The position numbers and the translations under genes are program-made. Shown here piece after piece: positions 22,931 to 34,135 of a DNA stretch of 64,000 bases (its first letter is position 1; every line of letters begins with the position of its first letter). The stretch is taken from positions 24,124,586 to 24,188,585 of the forward strand of contig CM030707.1 in NCBI GenBank assembly GCA_017979445.1, in the 5' to 3' direction. The notes under the pieces were generated by a model. It did no database searches. It had not been told where the DNA came from and saw nothing but the letters and a program-made list of their open reading frames with translations. The DNA comes from Akebia trifoliata. Lineage: Eukaryota; Streptophyta; Magnoliopsida; Ranunculales; Lardizabalaceae.

Positions 22931-23340
22931 TTTCCAAACAAATGGGCCCATGGATCCAATCAAACCAATCATACATTTAATCAAAACCAAAATCATTCAA
23001 ATCATATGAATATTCAATTAAGATCACATTATTCCCATCACATAAGCACATTAACATTACGATCAATATCAATCATGTATTTCAAGCAAGATCATGGTAA
23101 ATTAATCAATAAATATGGCATATGATAATGATCAAACAAACATTGCAATAGGCATAATTTTTATAATTTTTAAGGTCCAATCAATGATCACTTTTGGGTG
23201 ATCCAAAATAAATCGAGATTCCAATAGGTGTTACATTGATGATAGAATGACAATGGTTGAGATGAGCTCACTCTCAAGAACATTAATTGTGCCAACATTA
23301 GATAAATTCAGATTTTCTGTAAATTAGGAAAATATAATCT

Positions 23341-23900
23341 GAACTTGCATCGATGATATCTAAGGCTCCCGATAACGAAATCGAGTGAACTCAAGTTCTA
23401 AATTAATCTACTCGATGAGATCTACATTTTATTAATAGGTTCCTAGACTTAATTCTCACCAGAATGTTCTGTAAAAAAGTTTTAACGTTGCTGTCCCAAC
23501 TTTCATTCAGAAATAATTCCAGATTTACAGATTGAACTTGCATCGATGATATCTAAGGCTTCCGATAACGAAATTGAGTGAACTCAGATTCTAAATTAAT
23601 CTACTCGACGAGATCTACGTTTTATTAATAGGTTCCCAGACTTAGTTATCACTAGAATATTCTGTAAAAAAGTTTTAACGTTGCTGTCCCAACTTTCATT
23701 CAGAAATAATTTCAGATTTACAGATTGAACTTGCATTGATGATATCTAAGGCTTCCGATAACGAAATTGAGTGAACTCAGATTCTAAATTAATCTACTCG
23801 ACGAGATCTATATTTTATTAATAGGCTCCCAGACTTAATTCTCGCTAGAATATTCTCTAAAAACATTTTAATATTTCTGTCCAACCTCCATCATTCCATC
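23341..23900 (-). repeat. 193-bp tandem repeat, three copies
   Basis: The unit begins GAACTTGCATCGATGATATC at 23341, 23534 and 23727. The first two are nearly the same; the third decays at its right end. It lies in the element's leader, close to the primer-binding site. Confidence 0.9.
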
Positions 23901-24118
23901 ATTTTCATAAGTTAATTTGAATCTTTCATTATTTAGGAGTCATCAAAAAGTGATCTTTAATTGGAAAAAAAAATGCAATACCCAAAATCATCTACAATCA
24001 AGATAAAAAAATAAATAAAGAGAAAAAATAAATAAAATAAATCCAACTAAATAAAAAAAACTAGGTCATCTTGGCAATGCTCCCATACTTGGGGTTTTTC
24101 AAGTTTGATCCTCAATAG

Positions 24119-24136
24119 TCCCCAGTGGAGTCGCCA
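24119..24136 (-). other. Primer-binding site, tRNA-Arg
   Basis: On the minus strand it reads TGGCGACTCCACTGGGGA, complementary to the 3' end of the plant tRNA-Arg whose acceptor stem begins GACTCCA. It sits one base from the LTR end. Use of tRNA-Arg is typical of Ogre/Tat elements. Confidence 0.85.
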
Positions 24137-24137
24137 C

Positions 24138-25873
24138 TGAAAGCGCCCTCGATACGCGGGGTGCGCGGATCCGCTTTTGACCCTTGAGGTTTAGGAGTCG
24201 CCACCTAGTTATTGTGGTCTAGGAACCAAACTGACTCTAACATGGATAAAAAGAACTAATCTACCACAAAAAATCTGAATTCGGGGATCATGTTACGGGG
24301 TTGGAAGGTGTTAGGCACCAACCCCGCCCGGCAAAGCCGGTCTCTACTAACTTCCCAAATATATCACATTGCTAAAAACCTAGATAAAAAAAAAAAATTA
24401 CATACCTTTCCGATAGCAAGGATTTTGTTCCCTCAGATCTGACAAAAAGAGCTCCTTGTACTGTACTCCCTTCGCTTCGTTTTGTCTCCGGATTTGACTT
24501 CGGATCTCCTAGATCAAGGTATCTCCTTGTTTTTGGATCTGAACTCTTCAAGTTTGTTGTGGATTTGGGGGTATTTTTGGAGGGATTTTAGGTGTTTTCT
24601 AGACTAAAATTGAAGGAGGGATGTTAGGTAAGGAGTTGGGACTCCAAAACTAGGGTTTATGGGGGGCTAGGGGAGCTTCTAGACCTACTTCTCTTAGGGT
24701 TTATGATTTGATACGAAAATAGGGTGTGAGCACCTCTATTTATAGATTTTTTTAGGGGTTGATTTGGATAGAATTAGTGTTTAATTAGAGATCTTTTAAT
24801 TAGAGTTGTGTTTTAGTTAAAATTGTTTTAGGTAGAATTGTGTTTTAATTAGAATTATTTTAGGTAGAATTGTTTTTAAGTTAGAACTCTATTAGATAGA
24901 GTTATTATTTAATTAGAATTCTATTATGACTTTTGGTCTTATTTGATTGACTTTTAATGTTTTGACTTTAGTCTTAATTGATTGACTTTTAATATTTTGA
25001 CTTCAGTCTTGCTTAATTGACTTTAATTTTAACTTTAGTCTCACTTGATTGACTTTAATACTTTGACTACAGTCTTGCTTGATTGACTTTAAATTTTGGA
25101 GAACCCCCTTCCATTATTTCTTTAATTCTTTGGACCCCCAAATGGAGGGGTCCTTAAAGAAATATCCCACGAACCCTCAACAATTTTGCCTGAGAGTCCG
25201 ATTAATCGATTTTTTAGGTTCAAAATTTTAAATTAATCTCATTAATATTTCACTTTAATTATTTAATATTTTATTTATTAATTTCGAATTCTTTAATTAT
25301 GAAAATTGTGAAATTACCGTTTTACCCCCGAAGAGGACTTTTCACGTTTTAAGTCGATTTTTAATGCTCTATGATGTTTTAAAATCGATTTTTCGTAAGG
25401 AATTCAATGGAAATATTAGTTTTTGTTATTTATGAAGTTTTTTGTGTGAAATGGTTGTGAACTTAATGAGGGGCATTTTCGTAATTTTGTCGAATTCTGT
25501 TAAAATTGGTGAAATGATTTATTTGGTTCCGATTTATTATTTTATGTGTTCGAGAGAGTTTTCCTAAGCGTAACGTAGGCTCTAGGGTTGTTTTGAGGTT
25601 AGGGGTGTTTTGGTAATTCGGTCAATTTTTAGTGATTTTTATCGTGAAGCTTCTTTTTGGTCTGCAAGATGATGATTTCTATGTTTCTGGAGTCGTATTT
25701 TCCTAGCGTAGCGTGGTTTCTAAGGTTTTGTCAATTCGAGATACCTCATCCGGATTTCTGAAACACATCTGGTAACAAAATAAAGCAATGGAATACACAT
25801 CCATCATTGGGAATCATTGCGATCGGGTTGACGAGTTGATTAATCAGGCGAGTGCAAAAATGGGGTGTCTACA
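24138..25873 (-). repeat. 5' LTR of the LARD-like element
   Basis: Same length as its partner and nearly identical. On the minus strand a TATAAATA box is at 24737-24744 and an AAAG-GTATGTAA donor-like site lies about 330 bases further downstream, before the LTR end. Confidence 0.9.
24737..24744 (-). promoter_or_regulatory. TATA box of the 5' LTR
   Basis: TATAAATA on the minus strand, followed by AGAGGTGCTCACACCC. The same TATA and downstream sequence is kept in every family LTR in this window, so it is the likely U3 promoter. Confidence 0.6.
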
Positions 25874-26880
25874 GGAGGCTCTATATTTATAGATTTTTTT
25901 GGAAGAATTAGAGTTTGACTATGTCTCCTTTTAGATAAGGTGAATTAGGATTTTGACTTAAGTCTTATTTAATTGACTAGGTTTCTTTAGATTAGGATTT
26001 TGACTTAAGTCTTATTTGATTAACTTGTCTTTTAAATTAAATTTTTTTTAATCTTACGTACAATGAAAGAATATATTTTTAAATTTTTGGAGAACCCCCC
26101 ATAATTATATTTTAATTCTTTAGGCCCCCAGATGGAGGGGTCTTTTAACAAATATCAGGGGGTTCCACTTAAATAAGTAGGTAATCATTAATAATTTTAC
26201 CTGAGGGCTTGATTGATTAATTTTCTTGATTCATATTTTTAAATTAATTTTATTAAGGTTTCATTTTACGTTAATTAATATTTTATTTATTAATTTTAAA
26301 ATTAAAATTTTTTTAATTAAAAAATTATCGTTTTACCCCTTAAGAGAACTTCTGCGTTTTAAGTCATTTTCAATGTTCCGGGATGTTTGGGAATCAATTT
26401 TTCATACGAAATTCAATGGGATTATGGGTTTGCACCATTCATGAATTTTTTGACATGAAATGATTGTAAACCCTATGAGGAGCATTTTCATAATTTTGTT
26501 AAATTTGGTGAAAGTTGGCGAAATGATTTATTTTATTTCAATTTATTATTTTATGTGTTCTAAAGGATTTTCCTAAGCATAAGGGAACTATAAGGATGTT
26601 TTGATGTTAGGGGTATTTTAGTAATTTGATTATTTTTAATGATTTTTATCGTAAAACTTCTTTTTGTCTATAAAATGATGATTTCTATGTGTTTTGGGGT
26701 TATATTTTTTTAGTGTAGCATGATTTCTACAGTTTTATTAGTTTGAGATACCTCTTCCAAATTTCTAAAACATATCTAGTAACAAATAAAGCATTGAAAT
26801 AATCATCCATCATTGGGAACCGTCGTAATTGGGTTGACGAGTTGGTTAATTAAGCGAGTGTAAAAATGGGGTGTTTTGCA
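25874..26880 (-). repeat. Older LTR, second part, after the split
   Basis: Resumes at GGAGGCTCTATATTTATAG and ends near AATGGGGTGTTTTGCA, a mutated family terminus. Together with 15061-15659 it makes one LTR of about 1.6 kb, more diverged than the LTRs inserted into it. Confidence 0.8.
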
Positions 26881-28260
26881 AATTTAATGGAAGGATTTTT
26901 CTTCTCTTTGCTTTGGCCATTTAAATGTAAATTACACATTGTACTCCTGAGTAGGTTTATTCAGAACATATAAACCTATAGACCATCATTTTAATTTACT
27001 TTTGAGATCTTAGTTAATTACATAGCAGGAGTGAGACTCGAGTGTGGATGAGGGGTAGATGCGGGGAAGTAGTTGCTGTAAAACTCCATACAAACGAGAT
27101 TAAAGTGGTATGAGTCTATGAACATGATGTTACTAGCACACCAATTTCCAAATAATTCTCAAACTTTGACTAGAAAGAAATTTGTTGAGCAATGTAACTC
27201 ATAATTCATTTATGAACATATTATTTTCTTAAGTTACAAATTCACTTTAAGACACTCCTATATTTTTTATTGATCTTGCATTATAACAAATTTTTTAGCT
27301 AAGCTTTCTTAAGTTCATGAATTTTAAGTTTTATGAATTAAATTATGTATGTCACATGATTTGAAAAATCCATGCAGCATAGTTGCAATTCGATATATGG
27401 GACATCTAGTCTCCCATGTTAAATATGATTAGCAATTGTGGAAGAGAACACTATCTTGTGTTGTTTTTAATGATTCTCATAAGTCTCTAAAATGTTCTAC
27501 AGTGATCGCAAATGATTTATGCAAAAAATTGTTCTTTAGATTGAAATCTAGTCCTTAGTGGCCAATGTGTTTTTTTTCAACTATTCACAATCATATGTTA
27601 CTTGTTCTTGAATTTCTTATGCATGTTTGACAGGAAATTGAAGAACACATATGACCATCTACTTTTCAACAGGTCTTGCTTACTTTTTCTTGACAGAGAA
27701 ATACAATATCGTCGTTTGACTAATTTGTTATTCTAATGATTTCTAGTCTAGTATTTTTATTTTTACCAGCTTATAGTTTTATAAGTGATTTTGTGCATCT
27801 TATTTTATCATAAAAACCTGTTCAAAGTACCGCATCTTGTAATTTCAAGTGTTTAAAAAACAAATACAAAAATCTTGTTCTTTCAATAGTACTTGATTCA
27901 TGAGGAATAATCCTGTAAGTGTTGGTGATCTCCCAATTGGGAGACCTGACATGTGGTATGTCCCAGCATACTGCATGTGTTCCATATGCTTGATGTATAT
28001 TGGGGCCGAGAGATTTTCTTCATTTTAGCTAGTCAACAAAAAATCGGTCTAGTGGTTGTTCATAATTGTCCTTTATTTATGTAATAATGAAATGCAGATA
28101 TGGGTGCTTGCATCACATGTGTATATCGAAATGTTTAATCGGAAGATGTTTTTGTTGAATTGTAGAATCAGTTTTGTACTTGTGGTGGAAAGCCGATGGT
28201 TGATAGTAGTTGAACTGCAGAATCAGTTCATGGACATTAGGCCTTAGGAGCTTTCATCTT
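26881..28260. other. Start of a mosaic of gene scraps; nothing firmly identified
   Basis: At 27353-27420 about 68 bases (TTTGAAAAATCCATGCAGC ... GGGACATCTAGTCTCCCATG) match the minus strand at about 29600-29668, an inverted pair 2.2 kb apart. At 27635-27736 an exon-like stretch follows a TTTGACAG acceptor and is open for 33 codons (KLKNTYDHLLFNR...REIQYRR); I do not recognise the family. The rest is AT-rich. Confidence 0.4.
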
Positions 28261-28281
28261 GCAGAGTGCAACTAATTCATC

Positions 28282-28440
28282 ATGGGAGGTTTTCAGTGTG
28301 GCCGAGGGCGTCCTCACATTTGTGGGCATGGTCATGGTCGTGGGAGGAGGCAACCCACCGATAAATCTGCTGATGAACTAAATAACGAATTGCAGCCAGC
28401 TGTGATTGGAATATTTGTGTTGGTTTTAAATGAAAATTAG
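28282..28440 (+). pseudogene. ALY/REF-like C-terminal fragment (tentative)
   Basis: A 53-codon frame after a TTGCAG acceptor-like site reads an Arg/Gly-rich stretch (GRGRPHICGHGHGRGRR) followed by KSADELNNEL. ALY/REF mRNA-export adaptors end in an RGG region followed by a short motif of the form SAEELD.eLe.Y. Here the motif is recognisable but the last residues are replaced by an unrelated hydrophobic run, and no RRM domain lies upstream. So it looks like one last-exon fragment, truncated and rearranged. It lies next to other broken gene pieces. Chance resemblance of a Gly/Arg-rich peptide cannot be excluded. Confidence 0.4.
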
Positions 28441-28810
28441 AAACTCATAACCGTTGTTACTTACTCATTAACTGCTAATCTTGCAAGTTTAAGGTGCCAT
28501 AATCAATCATTCATAAATAAATACAGTAGAAAAGAAAAAAAAGTATAAATAAGATTTTATTAGTAACCCTATAGAGCAAATTCCCATCAGTATTACAAAT
28601 TTAAGTTCAGATTATACACAAGGGATGCAGGTGTTCAAAATCCATGATACATGATCGTAGTGAAACAATCAATCCCTGAAATTCAAGAAATATGTTTAGA
28701 GAAGCCCGCATTGTTAAGTACATATATATAACCTACCAAAATGGCATAACTAAGAAACACAGCTGGTCAACCTATTATCAACACCACAACATGTCATCTG
28801 CTCATTCTTC

Positions 28811-29092
28811 TCAATGCCAAGCAGAAGCTGAAATCAAACTCCTGTTCTTCCAGCCCAACAATATTGCCCTATCCTTCTCTTCCAGCGTTTAGTGTTCCGA
28901 GTAATAACTCAATAGCCTCTTTATGACAGAATTCACATGGGAACTCAGTGGGAAAGGCTTGAACTCAGCCATCGTAAACATCGACTTCCATTTTCCCAAA
29001 ACCTCATGTCACTCCACCCTCTCCTTCTGCTCGCGAGCAATTATGTTCACGATTTCCCTAGCTAGGCAAAGTTGCTCCACGTTGATCCATTC
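28811..29092 (-). pseudogene. GRAS transcription factor, C-terminal fragment (PAT1/SCL type)
   Basis: The minus strand encodes the end of a GRAS domain over 94 codons: INVEQLCLAREIVNIIA, then HEVLGKWKS, PLSSHVNSVIK, and the closing SAW motif LLGWKNRSLISASAWH with a stop at 28811. This wording is typical of the PAT1 branch (phytochrome A signalling and related SCL proteins), nuclear regulators of about 550 residues. Two in-frame stops break it: TGA at 29009-29011 where the family has Arg, and TAA at 28889-28891 where it has Tyr. Everything before INVEQ is missing; upstream is a 12-bp minisatellite. The AT-rich 3' flank (28540-28810) looks like its old 3' untranslated region. Confidence 0.88.
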
Positions 29093-29093
29093 C

Positions 29094-29158
29094 TTCCACC
29101 TTGCCATCCAACCTGCCATCCACCCTGCCTTCCACCCTGCCATCCAACCTGCCTTCCA
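29094..29158. repeat. 12-bp minisatellite at the GRAS breakpoint
   Basis: Five tandem units of the form WTCCAMCCTGCC abut the point where GRAS homology stops. It may mark the junction where the gene piece was cut or joined. Confidence 0.8.
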
Positions 29159-29523
29159 CGCTTGATTCCTACCCAAGATGATCTGATGTTACATATTACA
29201 CTACACCAAAAGAAGCTAACCGTCATATTCTATTGAAAAAAAATATAAAAACAGAAAAGAAAAATCATCGAATTCCTTTTTCTATTTTCAAATTTGTACT
29301 TAAAACAAGTAAACACAAAAGAGTTCTACTTGCCAATTTCAGATCTAAAACAACCCATCTCTTACCTAAACAACAACAACAACAACCCATTTCTTCTTAG
29401 TAAGGATACTTCCATAATTAGGAATGTTTGGGGCACAATGGAACATCTCTCCAATTTGTAGCCTCTAGTATCTTTTGGACTTGAGTTACGCACATAAACA
29501 AGAGAAAATCTGATAAAAATTAA

Positions 29524-29712
29524 TTATCGTAAGGGGCCACAGATTAACATTTCAACACATACGTCGAGGCCCAAGCTTTCTATTAGTTTCTTCATAACAT
29601 GGGAGTCCAGATGTCCCATATATCCAATTGCAGCTATGCTACATGGATTTTTCAAATCATGTGACATACAGAATTTGTTCACAGTCAATGAACAGATAAT
29701 TAATGCATCCAT
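29524..29712 (-). pseudogene. Unrecognised exon-like fragment
   Basis: A 62-codon minus-strand frame with non-repetitive, protein-like composition (SHDLKNPCSIAAIGYMGHL, then HVMKKLIESLGLD). I do not recognise the family. Part of it recurs in inverted orientation at 27353-27420, where the frame is broken, so a DNA segment containing it was duplicated. No start context or splice sites can be assigned confidently. Confidence 0.3.
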
Positions 29713-30573
29713 TCACTAGCTGAATGTTATATAAAAATGCTCACCCATGTTGGGACAACAACATCTGGTTTGTGATGGAAGATCGTAATGTAAATCAAGG
29801 CTGAACTCCCCATTAGATTAAGATAAATTATGATTATTTTGAGTTCCTTATCCTGGAAATGAGGAATAATTTCAAATATACATAAGCGAGTGTATGCCAA
29901 ATAATTTCAAATATTGCATACTCAATATTTTACTAACCCTGCTTGTTTAGTGACCCCTTACTATACATTCCTGGTCCCGAGCCCAGATAGATCTAATACT
30001 GGTGTCATTACAAGATTCTTTAGATAGGTCCATACAAAAAATATAAATTACTAAAATTACAAATGTCTATGACTTTTTCAAATCTTACTAAATTAGTAAA
30101 ACCAGACTTACTATATTTTATCCTACTATTCATAAACCAGTAATTTTAAAAAAAATTACCCTTCTATGCAAATGTCCCATATTTTGTTCATCTAAAGTGG
30201 CATGGTTACAGGAGGCATCTAACAAGAGCATATGTGAATGTGATTGCTATCTAACCTTTCCATGTGCATCAAGATAAAATAAGAAGGACTCATGATGTGC
30301 ACTGTGGACCGTGTGGGACTCAATCCATCTCAAATTGGAGGCATTTTAGGAAGCCTACCAACAAAATGTCTAAAGTGCAAACTTATACGAGAAAATGATA
30401 TACATAATTTTTTTATTAAAAAAAATTGAACCCAAGTGCAAATTTGCTGATTAGTTCTTAAAAGCATCAGCTGAGATAACAACCAATAGAACTATAAGTT
30501 CTTGAACATTAACCAAATTTTAAAATTTGACAAAGACAAAAAGAAATTTAAAAAAAAAAGACCCTCCTAATTA

Positions 30574-30789
<216 letters not shown>

Positions 30790-31093
30790 GAAAATGTTCC
30801 CTTGATTTTTAAAAAATATATTATATTAGAACATTAACCAAGCTGAGACTAAGAGAATCATATATAAAAGAAATAAAAAACCAAAGTCACATTTATCATC
30901 TTGGAGAAACATCAAAAGTTCAAAACCCTATATTCTACATGAAGATCAAAATTTAAGAACAAGAGATATTTTAAAATAAAAGGAATTTTGAGATGCAAAT
31001 GAGTTAAATTAGGAGAAATAGAATCTGGAGAAACAACCTTAAAATAGAAAAATCAACACAAAGGGTATAAATTGAAGATTAAGGAAAAGAGAT

Positions 31094-31345
31094 TTACCAC
31101 CCTCGTTTAGGGAAAGAAAATAAGAATCCAACTGAGAATCTGGAAAGCTTCGAGACAAGGAGGAGCTTTTTAATGACGGATTTGTGAGATTTCGAATACT
31201 TTGCAACTAGTAGGCGATAGTGATATTTTCGCCTTAAAATCAGAGGTTCGGACATAGATTCAGTAAGAAAGAGAAAGGCGAGCGAATAAGGGGGGTGTGC
31301 CTTGGCCTTGCCTTCGTTGTCTCCGTCTCCGTCGTCATCTAAGAT
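31094..31345 (-). other. Probable old 5' untranslated exon of the E2 pseudogene
   Basis: On the minus strand this lies 0.3 kb upstream of the E2 start codon. It has an 88-codon open frame, but composition is that of a 5' leader and it ends at a donor-like GGGTG-GTAAAT. Plant E2 genes of this group often have a leader intron, so a leader exon plus intron is a reasonable reading. Not supported by any known protein motif. Confidence 0.4.
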
Positions 31346-31466
31346 AGGAGAAGACAACAATGGAGATGGAGATGGAGAGGGTTAGGGTTCAGTTAAAGAA
31401 GAGAAGACAAGAGGATATCAGATTTCTGATTTTCTATGTTTTGATTTGGGCTATAAACCATAAGAG

Positions 31467-32558
31467 ATTGCGGTATAAGATGTTTGATACTTTTATGGTA
31501 GGAAATAACTATATCAAAAATAAGTACGACTGTTGTGTTTATCATCGGAGGCTCAAAGATGGTTCGTTTATATACTTACTGTTATATGTATATGATATGT
31601 TGATTGCATGCAGAGATACATCTGAGATTAGTAGACTAAAGGCTCAACTTAGTAGTGAGTTTGAGATTAAAGACTTAGGGGGTCGTAAAGAAGATTTTGG
31701 GTATAGAGATTCATAGGGATAAATGAGCAGGTAGATTGTATGTATCATAAAGGAAATACATTGAGAGAGTGTTGAATCGCTTTGGGATGCAGAGTTTAAG
31801 TCTGTGAGTACCCTTCTAATAACTCACTTTACACTCTCAGCTCAAATGTCCCTGCAAACAGAGGAGGAGGTGGAGCACATGTCTCATGTTCCTTATGCTA
31901 GTGTTGTTGGCAGTCTTATGTATGCTATAGTGTGTACTAGGCCTGATATTTTACATGCGTTTAGTGTAGTCAGTAGATACATGGATAAACTTGAAAAGAT
32001 CTACTAGCAAGTAGTCAAATAGATATTGAGGTACTTAAAGGGTACTGTAGGAGTTGGTTTGCTATATGATAAAAGCAGTGACACTTCTGAGAGTGTTATT
32101 AGGTATATCGACTCTAATTATGTTAGTGATCTAGATAGGAGGAGATCTTTGACGAGTTATGTTTTCACTCTTTACGGTAGTAACATCAGTTGGAAGGCAA
32201 CTTTGCAATCAACAGTTGCATTGTCTACCACAAAGACTAAGTATATGGTAGCTACAGAGATAGTGAAATAGGCAATATGTTACAGGGATTGATTGTTGAT
32301 TTGGGTTTGGAACAATGTGTTATTACAGTATTTTATGACAGCCAGAGTGCATTACATCTGATCAAAAATCAGATGTATCATGAAAGGACCAAGCATATTG
32401 ATGTTAGATTGCACTTCATCCGAGATGTGGTTGCTCAGGGTGTTATTGTAGTGAAAAAGATTGATATTGCGAAGAATCCAGCAGATTTAATGACTAAGGT
32501 CATTCAAAGTATCAAGTTTAGGGGCAGCCTGGACTTGATAGGTGTTTGTAGTTCTTGA
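31467..32558 (+). pseudogene. Copia retrotransposon pol, RT-RNase H part, broken
   Basis: The plus strand encodes the end of a Ty1/Copia reverse transcriptase and its RNase H: KMFDTFM...YDCCVYHRRLKDG, LLLYVYDMLIA, then SVVGSLMYAIVCTRPDI, YLKGTVGVGLLYDK, SWKATLQSTVALSTTKTKY and HERTKHIDVRLHFIRD. The catalytic YVDD is changed to YVYD (about 31584-31595). Stops interrupt at 31714, 32005 and 32269, and a one-base loss near 32275 shifts the frame. Gag, protease, integrase and the 5' LTR are absent: the homology starts abruptly beside the E2 fragment. The 3' LTR follows. Confidence 0.92.
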
Positions 32559-32607
32559 GGCCCTAGTGGGGCGAGGCGAAAGCGGTTTCTTTTTTGAAAT
32601 TAAAGTT

Positions 32608-32619
32608 AAGGTGGAGATT
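32608..32619 (+). other. Copia polypurine tract
   Basis: AAGGTGGAGATT directly before TGTTGGG is the standard Copia arrangement and fixes the start of the 3' LTR. Confidence 0.8.
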
Positions 32620-32997
32620 TGTTGGGTTATGTCTTCTATTATTGTATATGGAGAGTTGTAGATTCAATTCGGATCTTTTGATGATTCGTTAACGACCTGT
32701 ATGACCCATTTAATTGGGCAAAGCCCCCGACCAAAATATTGGGCCCATTTGGTTTGGATTTAAATCCAACCCGTTTAACCTATTTGTAACCCTCAATATA
32801 TAAATAATAAAAAAAAGAAATCCTAAAGGAGTTAAAGAGATATACGAGAGGTAGAGAGAAATTGTAATCTAGTCTTCTTTGGTTATCATCGTGAAATCGA
32901 TGTTTTCGGCCGTGGACGTAGGTCAATGACCGAATTACATATATCTTGTATCTTGTGAGATTCATGTGTTCTTGTTGATTTATACTTCGGATCTACA
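32620..32997 (+). repeat. Copia 3' LTR
   Basis: Runs from TGTTGGGTTATG to GGATCTACA (TG...CA), about 378 bases. A TATATAAATAAT box occurs near 32795-32810. No second copy was found in the window, so the element's 5' half is lost or was never present here. Confidence 0.75.
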
Positions 32998-33179
32998 AGT
33001 TTATTATGAAAAATAAAAAAAATTTGCTCCCTAAAAGTCAATATAAGATTTCATGGAATTCCAGATAAAATAATCATACGAATCTGTGTGTTGGAGCATA
33101 TGTAATTTACAAAATTACCCTCATCAAACTTTGTTCGATTGGTCATAGCATTATGTGAAATTCTGAATTGACTTTTTAG

Positions 33180-33640
33180 ATAACAAAAAATCTGCTATGA
33201 AAAGTTCTTTAGATTTTCTCAAAAATTAGCAATCAATACATCTTTTCGTACTTGAAAAAATAAAACGAAAATTCTAATGTACAACGTCAAACAGACGACT
33301 AAGATGAGAAATTTCCTATAACAGATATTGATCCCTAGGAACTTCATTTCATCTTAGCAGTTTGTTGGACCAACAATCATTGATGGCATATTACACAATA
33401 GATTGGACTCTCCACAGTCCAAACTTCAAACCTTTTCAGGATTCAATTTCCAAATTTTAATAAAAACGAAAAGAATAAAAGTAATGGTTGAACATATATA
33501 TATATATATAGAACAATTGCACGGAACGTAATGAGGGTAGTTTTGTAAATTAGGGATGCTCAAACATGGGTTCATGTTATTAGTGGATAAGGATTGTGTA
33601 AAATCCTGAATTTACATTTTTTGTGAGCAAAGAATTAAAC
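33180..33640. repeat. Dispersed segment, uninterrupted copy
   Basis: Matches 39361-39445 plus 41190-41410, where a solo LTR lies in the middle. It therefore shows the pre-insertion state. A TA microsatellite is at about 33496-33512. Confidence 0.75.
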
Positions 33641-33650
33641 TTTGAAAAAT

Positions 33651-33815
33651 GCTGGAAAGATACACGGAATTTATTGCGATTCTCACAAGTCTAACGTGGG
33701 ATGTGCACATAACTATAGATGTGTTTCCTCGCGATACGAGTAAAAATCATCTACGGTTATGTATGCATCTCCACATCAGAATTGTGAAAATCACAATAAA
33801 TCCTTCAACCATTTT
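33651..33815. mobile_element. 160-base hairpin element, copy 3
   Basis: Same arms (GATTCTCACAAGTCTAACGTG and counterpart) and same loop words as the copy at 12526-12689, but with diverged outer ends. Confidence 0.65.
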
Positions 33816-34000
33816 TTCAGTTGTAGGGTTGAAATCATATTTCCCTCTTCTTTGCCGATAGAGACGTGAATGAAGCTTGGACATTCACCTAGCATGCCTA
33901 ATGTGTTGGCGAATAGCATCGGTACAACCATATTCTGTCGTAAGAAATCCATCCCAATGATAATTCTGAATTCATCGAGGGGAACTGTGAGTAAATCAAG
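33791..34000 (-). pseudogene. Retroviral-type protease fragment of a Gypsy element
   Basis: A minus-strand frame reads VPLDEFRIIIGMDFLRQN, VVPM, then KEEGNMISTLQLKKWLK. In Gypsy polyproteins the aspartic protease ends with a D(D/E)F.VILGMDFL strand followed by a MLSA.QLKKG-like linker. The active-site DTGA part is missing. It abuts a scrap (34002-34135) matching the 3' region of the LARD-like element at 20450-20640, so two distant parts of a related element are joined here. Confidence 0.7.
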
Positions 34001-34001
34001 C

Positions 34002-34135
34002 GATTTAGAAAGAAAATATATAAGGCTCAACTTCTCATAATGCCCCTAGTATGATATTCTTTCTTTTTTTGTTGAATCTTTTTTTTTTTTTTTAATACTT
34101 CTAGTTTGTCATTCTTTTCTTTTCTGTCAATGGAG
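34002..34135 (-). repeat. Scrap of Tat/Ogre-like 3' region
   Basis: TATAAGGCTCAACTTCTCA and the ATGCCCCTAGTATGATATTC unit match 20470-20640. Confidence 0.65.

Larger units (their letters stand above)
15660..25873 (-). mobile_element. Complete non-coding LTR retrotransposon (LARD-like) with 5-bp TSD
   Basis: Both LTRs are 1736 bases (15660-17395 and 24138-25873) and differ at only a few positions in the stretches I compared. The primer-binding site for tRNA-Arg is at 24119-24136 on the minus strand and the polypurine tract abuts 17395. GGAGG flanks both sides (15655-15659 and 25874-25878). The 6.7-kb interior shares leader and 3' blocks with the element at 52706 but has no gag, protease, RT or integrase signature. 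This is the structure of large retrotransposon derivatives, which need proteins from a relative. Near-identical LTRs imply recent insertion. Confidence 0.9.

Noticed and set aside
22676..22996. Open frame of 106 codons conserved as a 101-codon frame at 57218-57523
   Set aside because: Both frames stay open, but counting the differences by hand gives about 14 replacement and 5 silent changes, which is what neutral drift gives. Conservation is better explained by function of the RNA or DNA.
26226..26444. 72-codon plus-strand frame
   Set aside because: Lies wholly inside the antisense strand of the older LTR.
31360..31470. Start of a coding region at ATGGAGATGGAG leading into the Copia frame
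   Set aside because: The frame joins the old leader exon of the E2 pseudogene (opposite strand) with the Copia remnant by chance; no Copia protein starts there.
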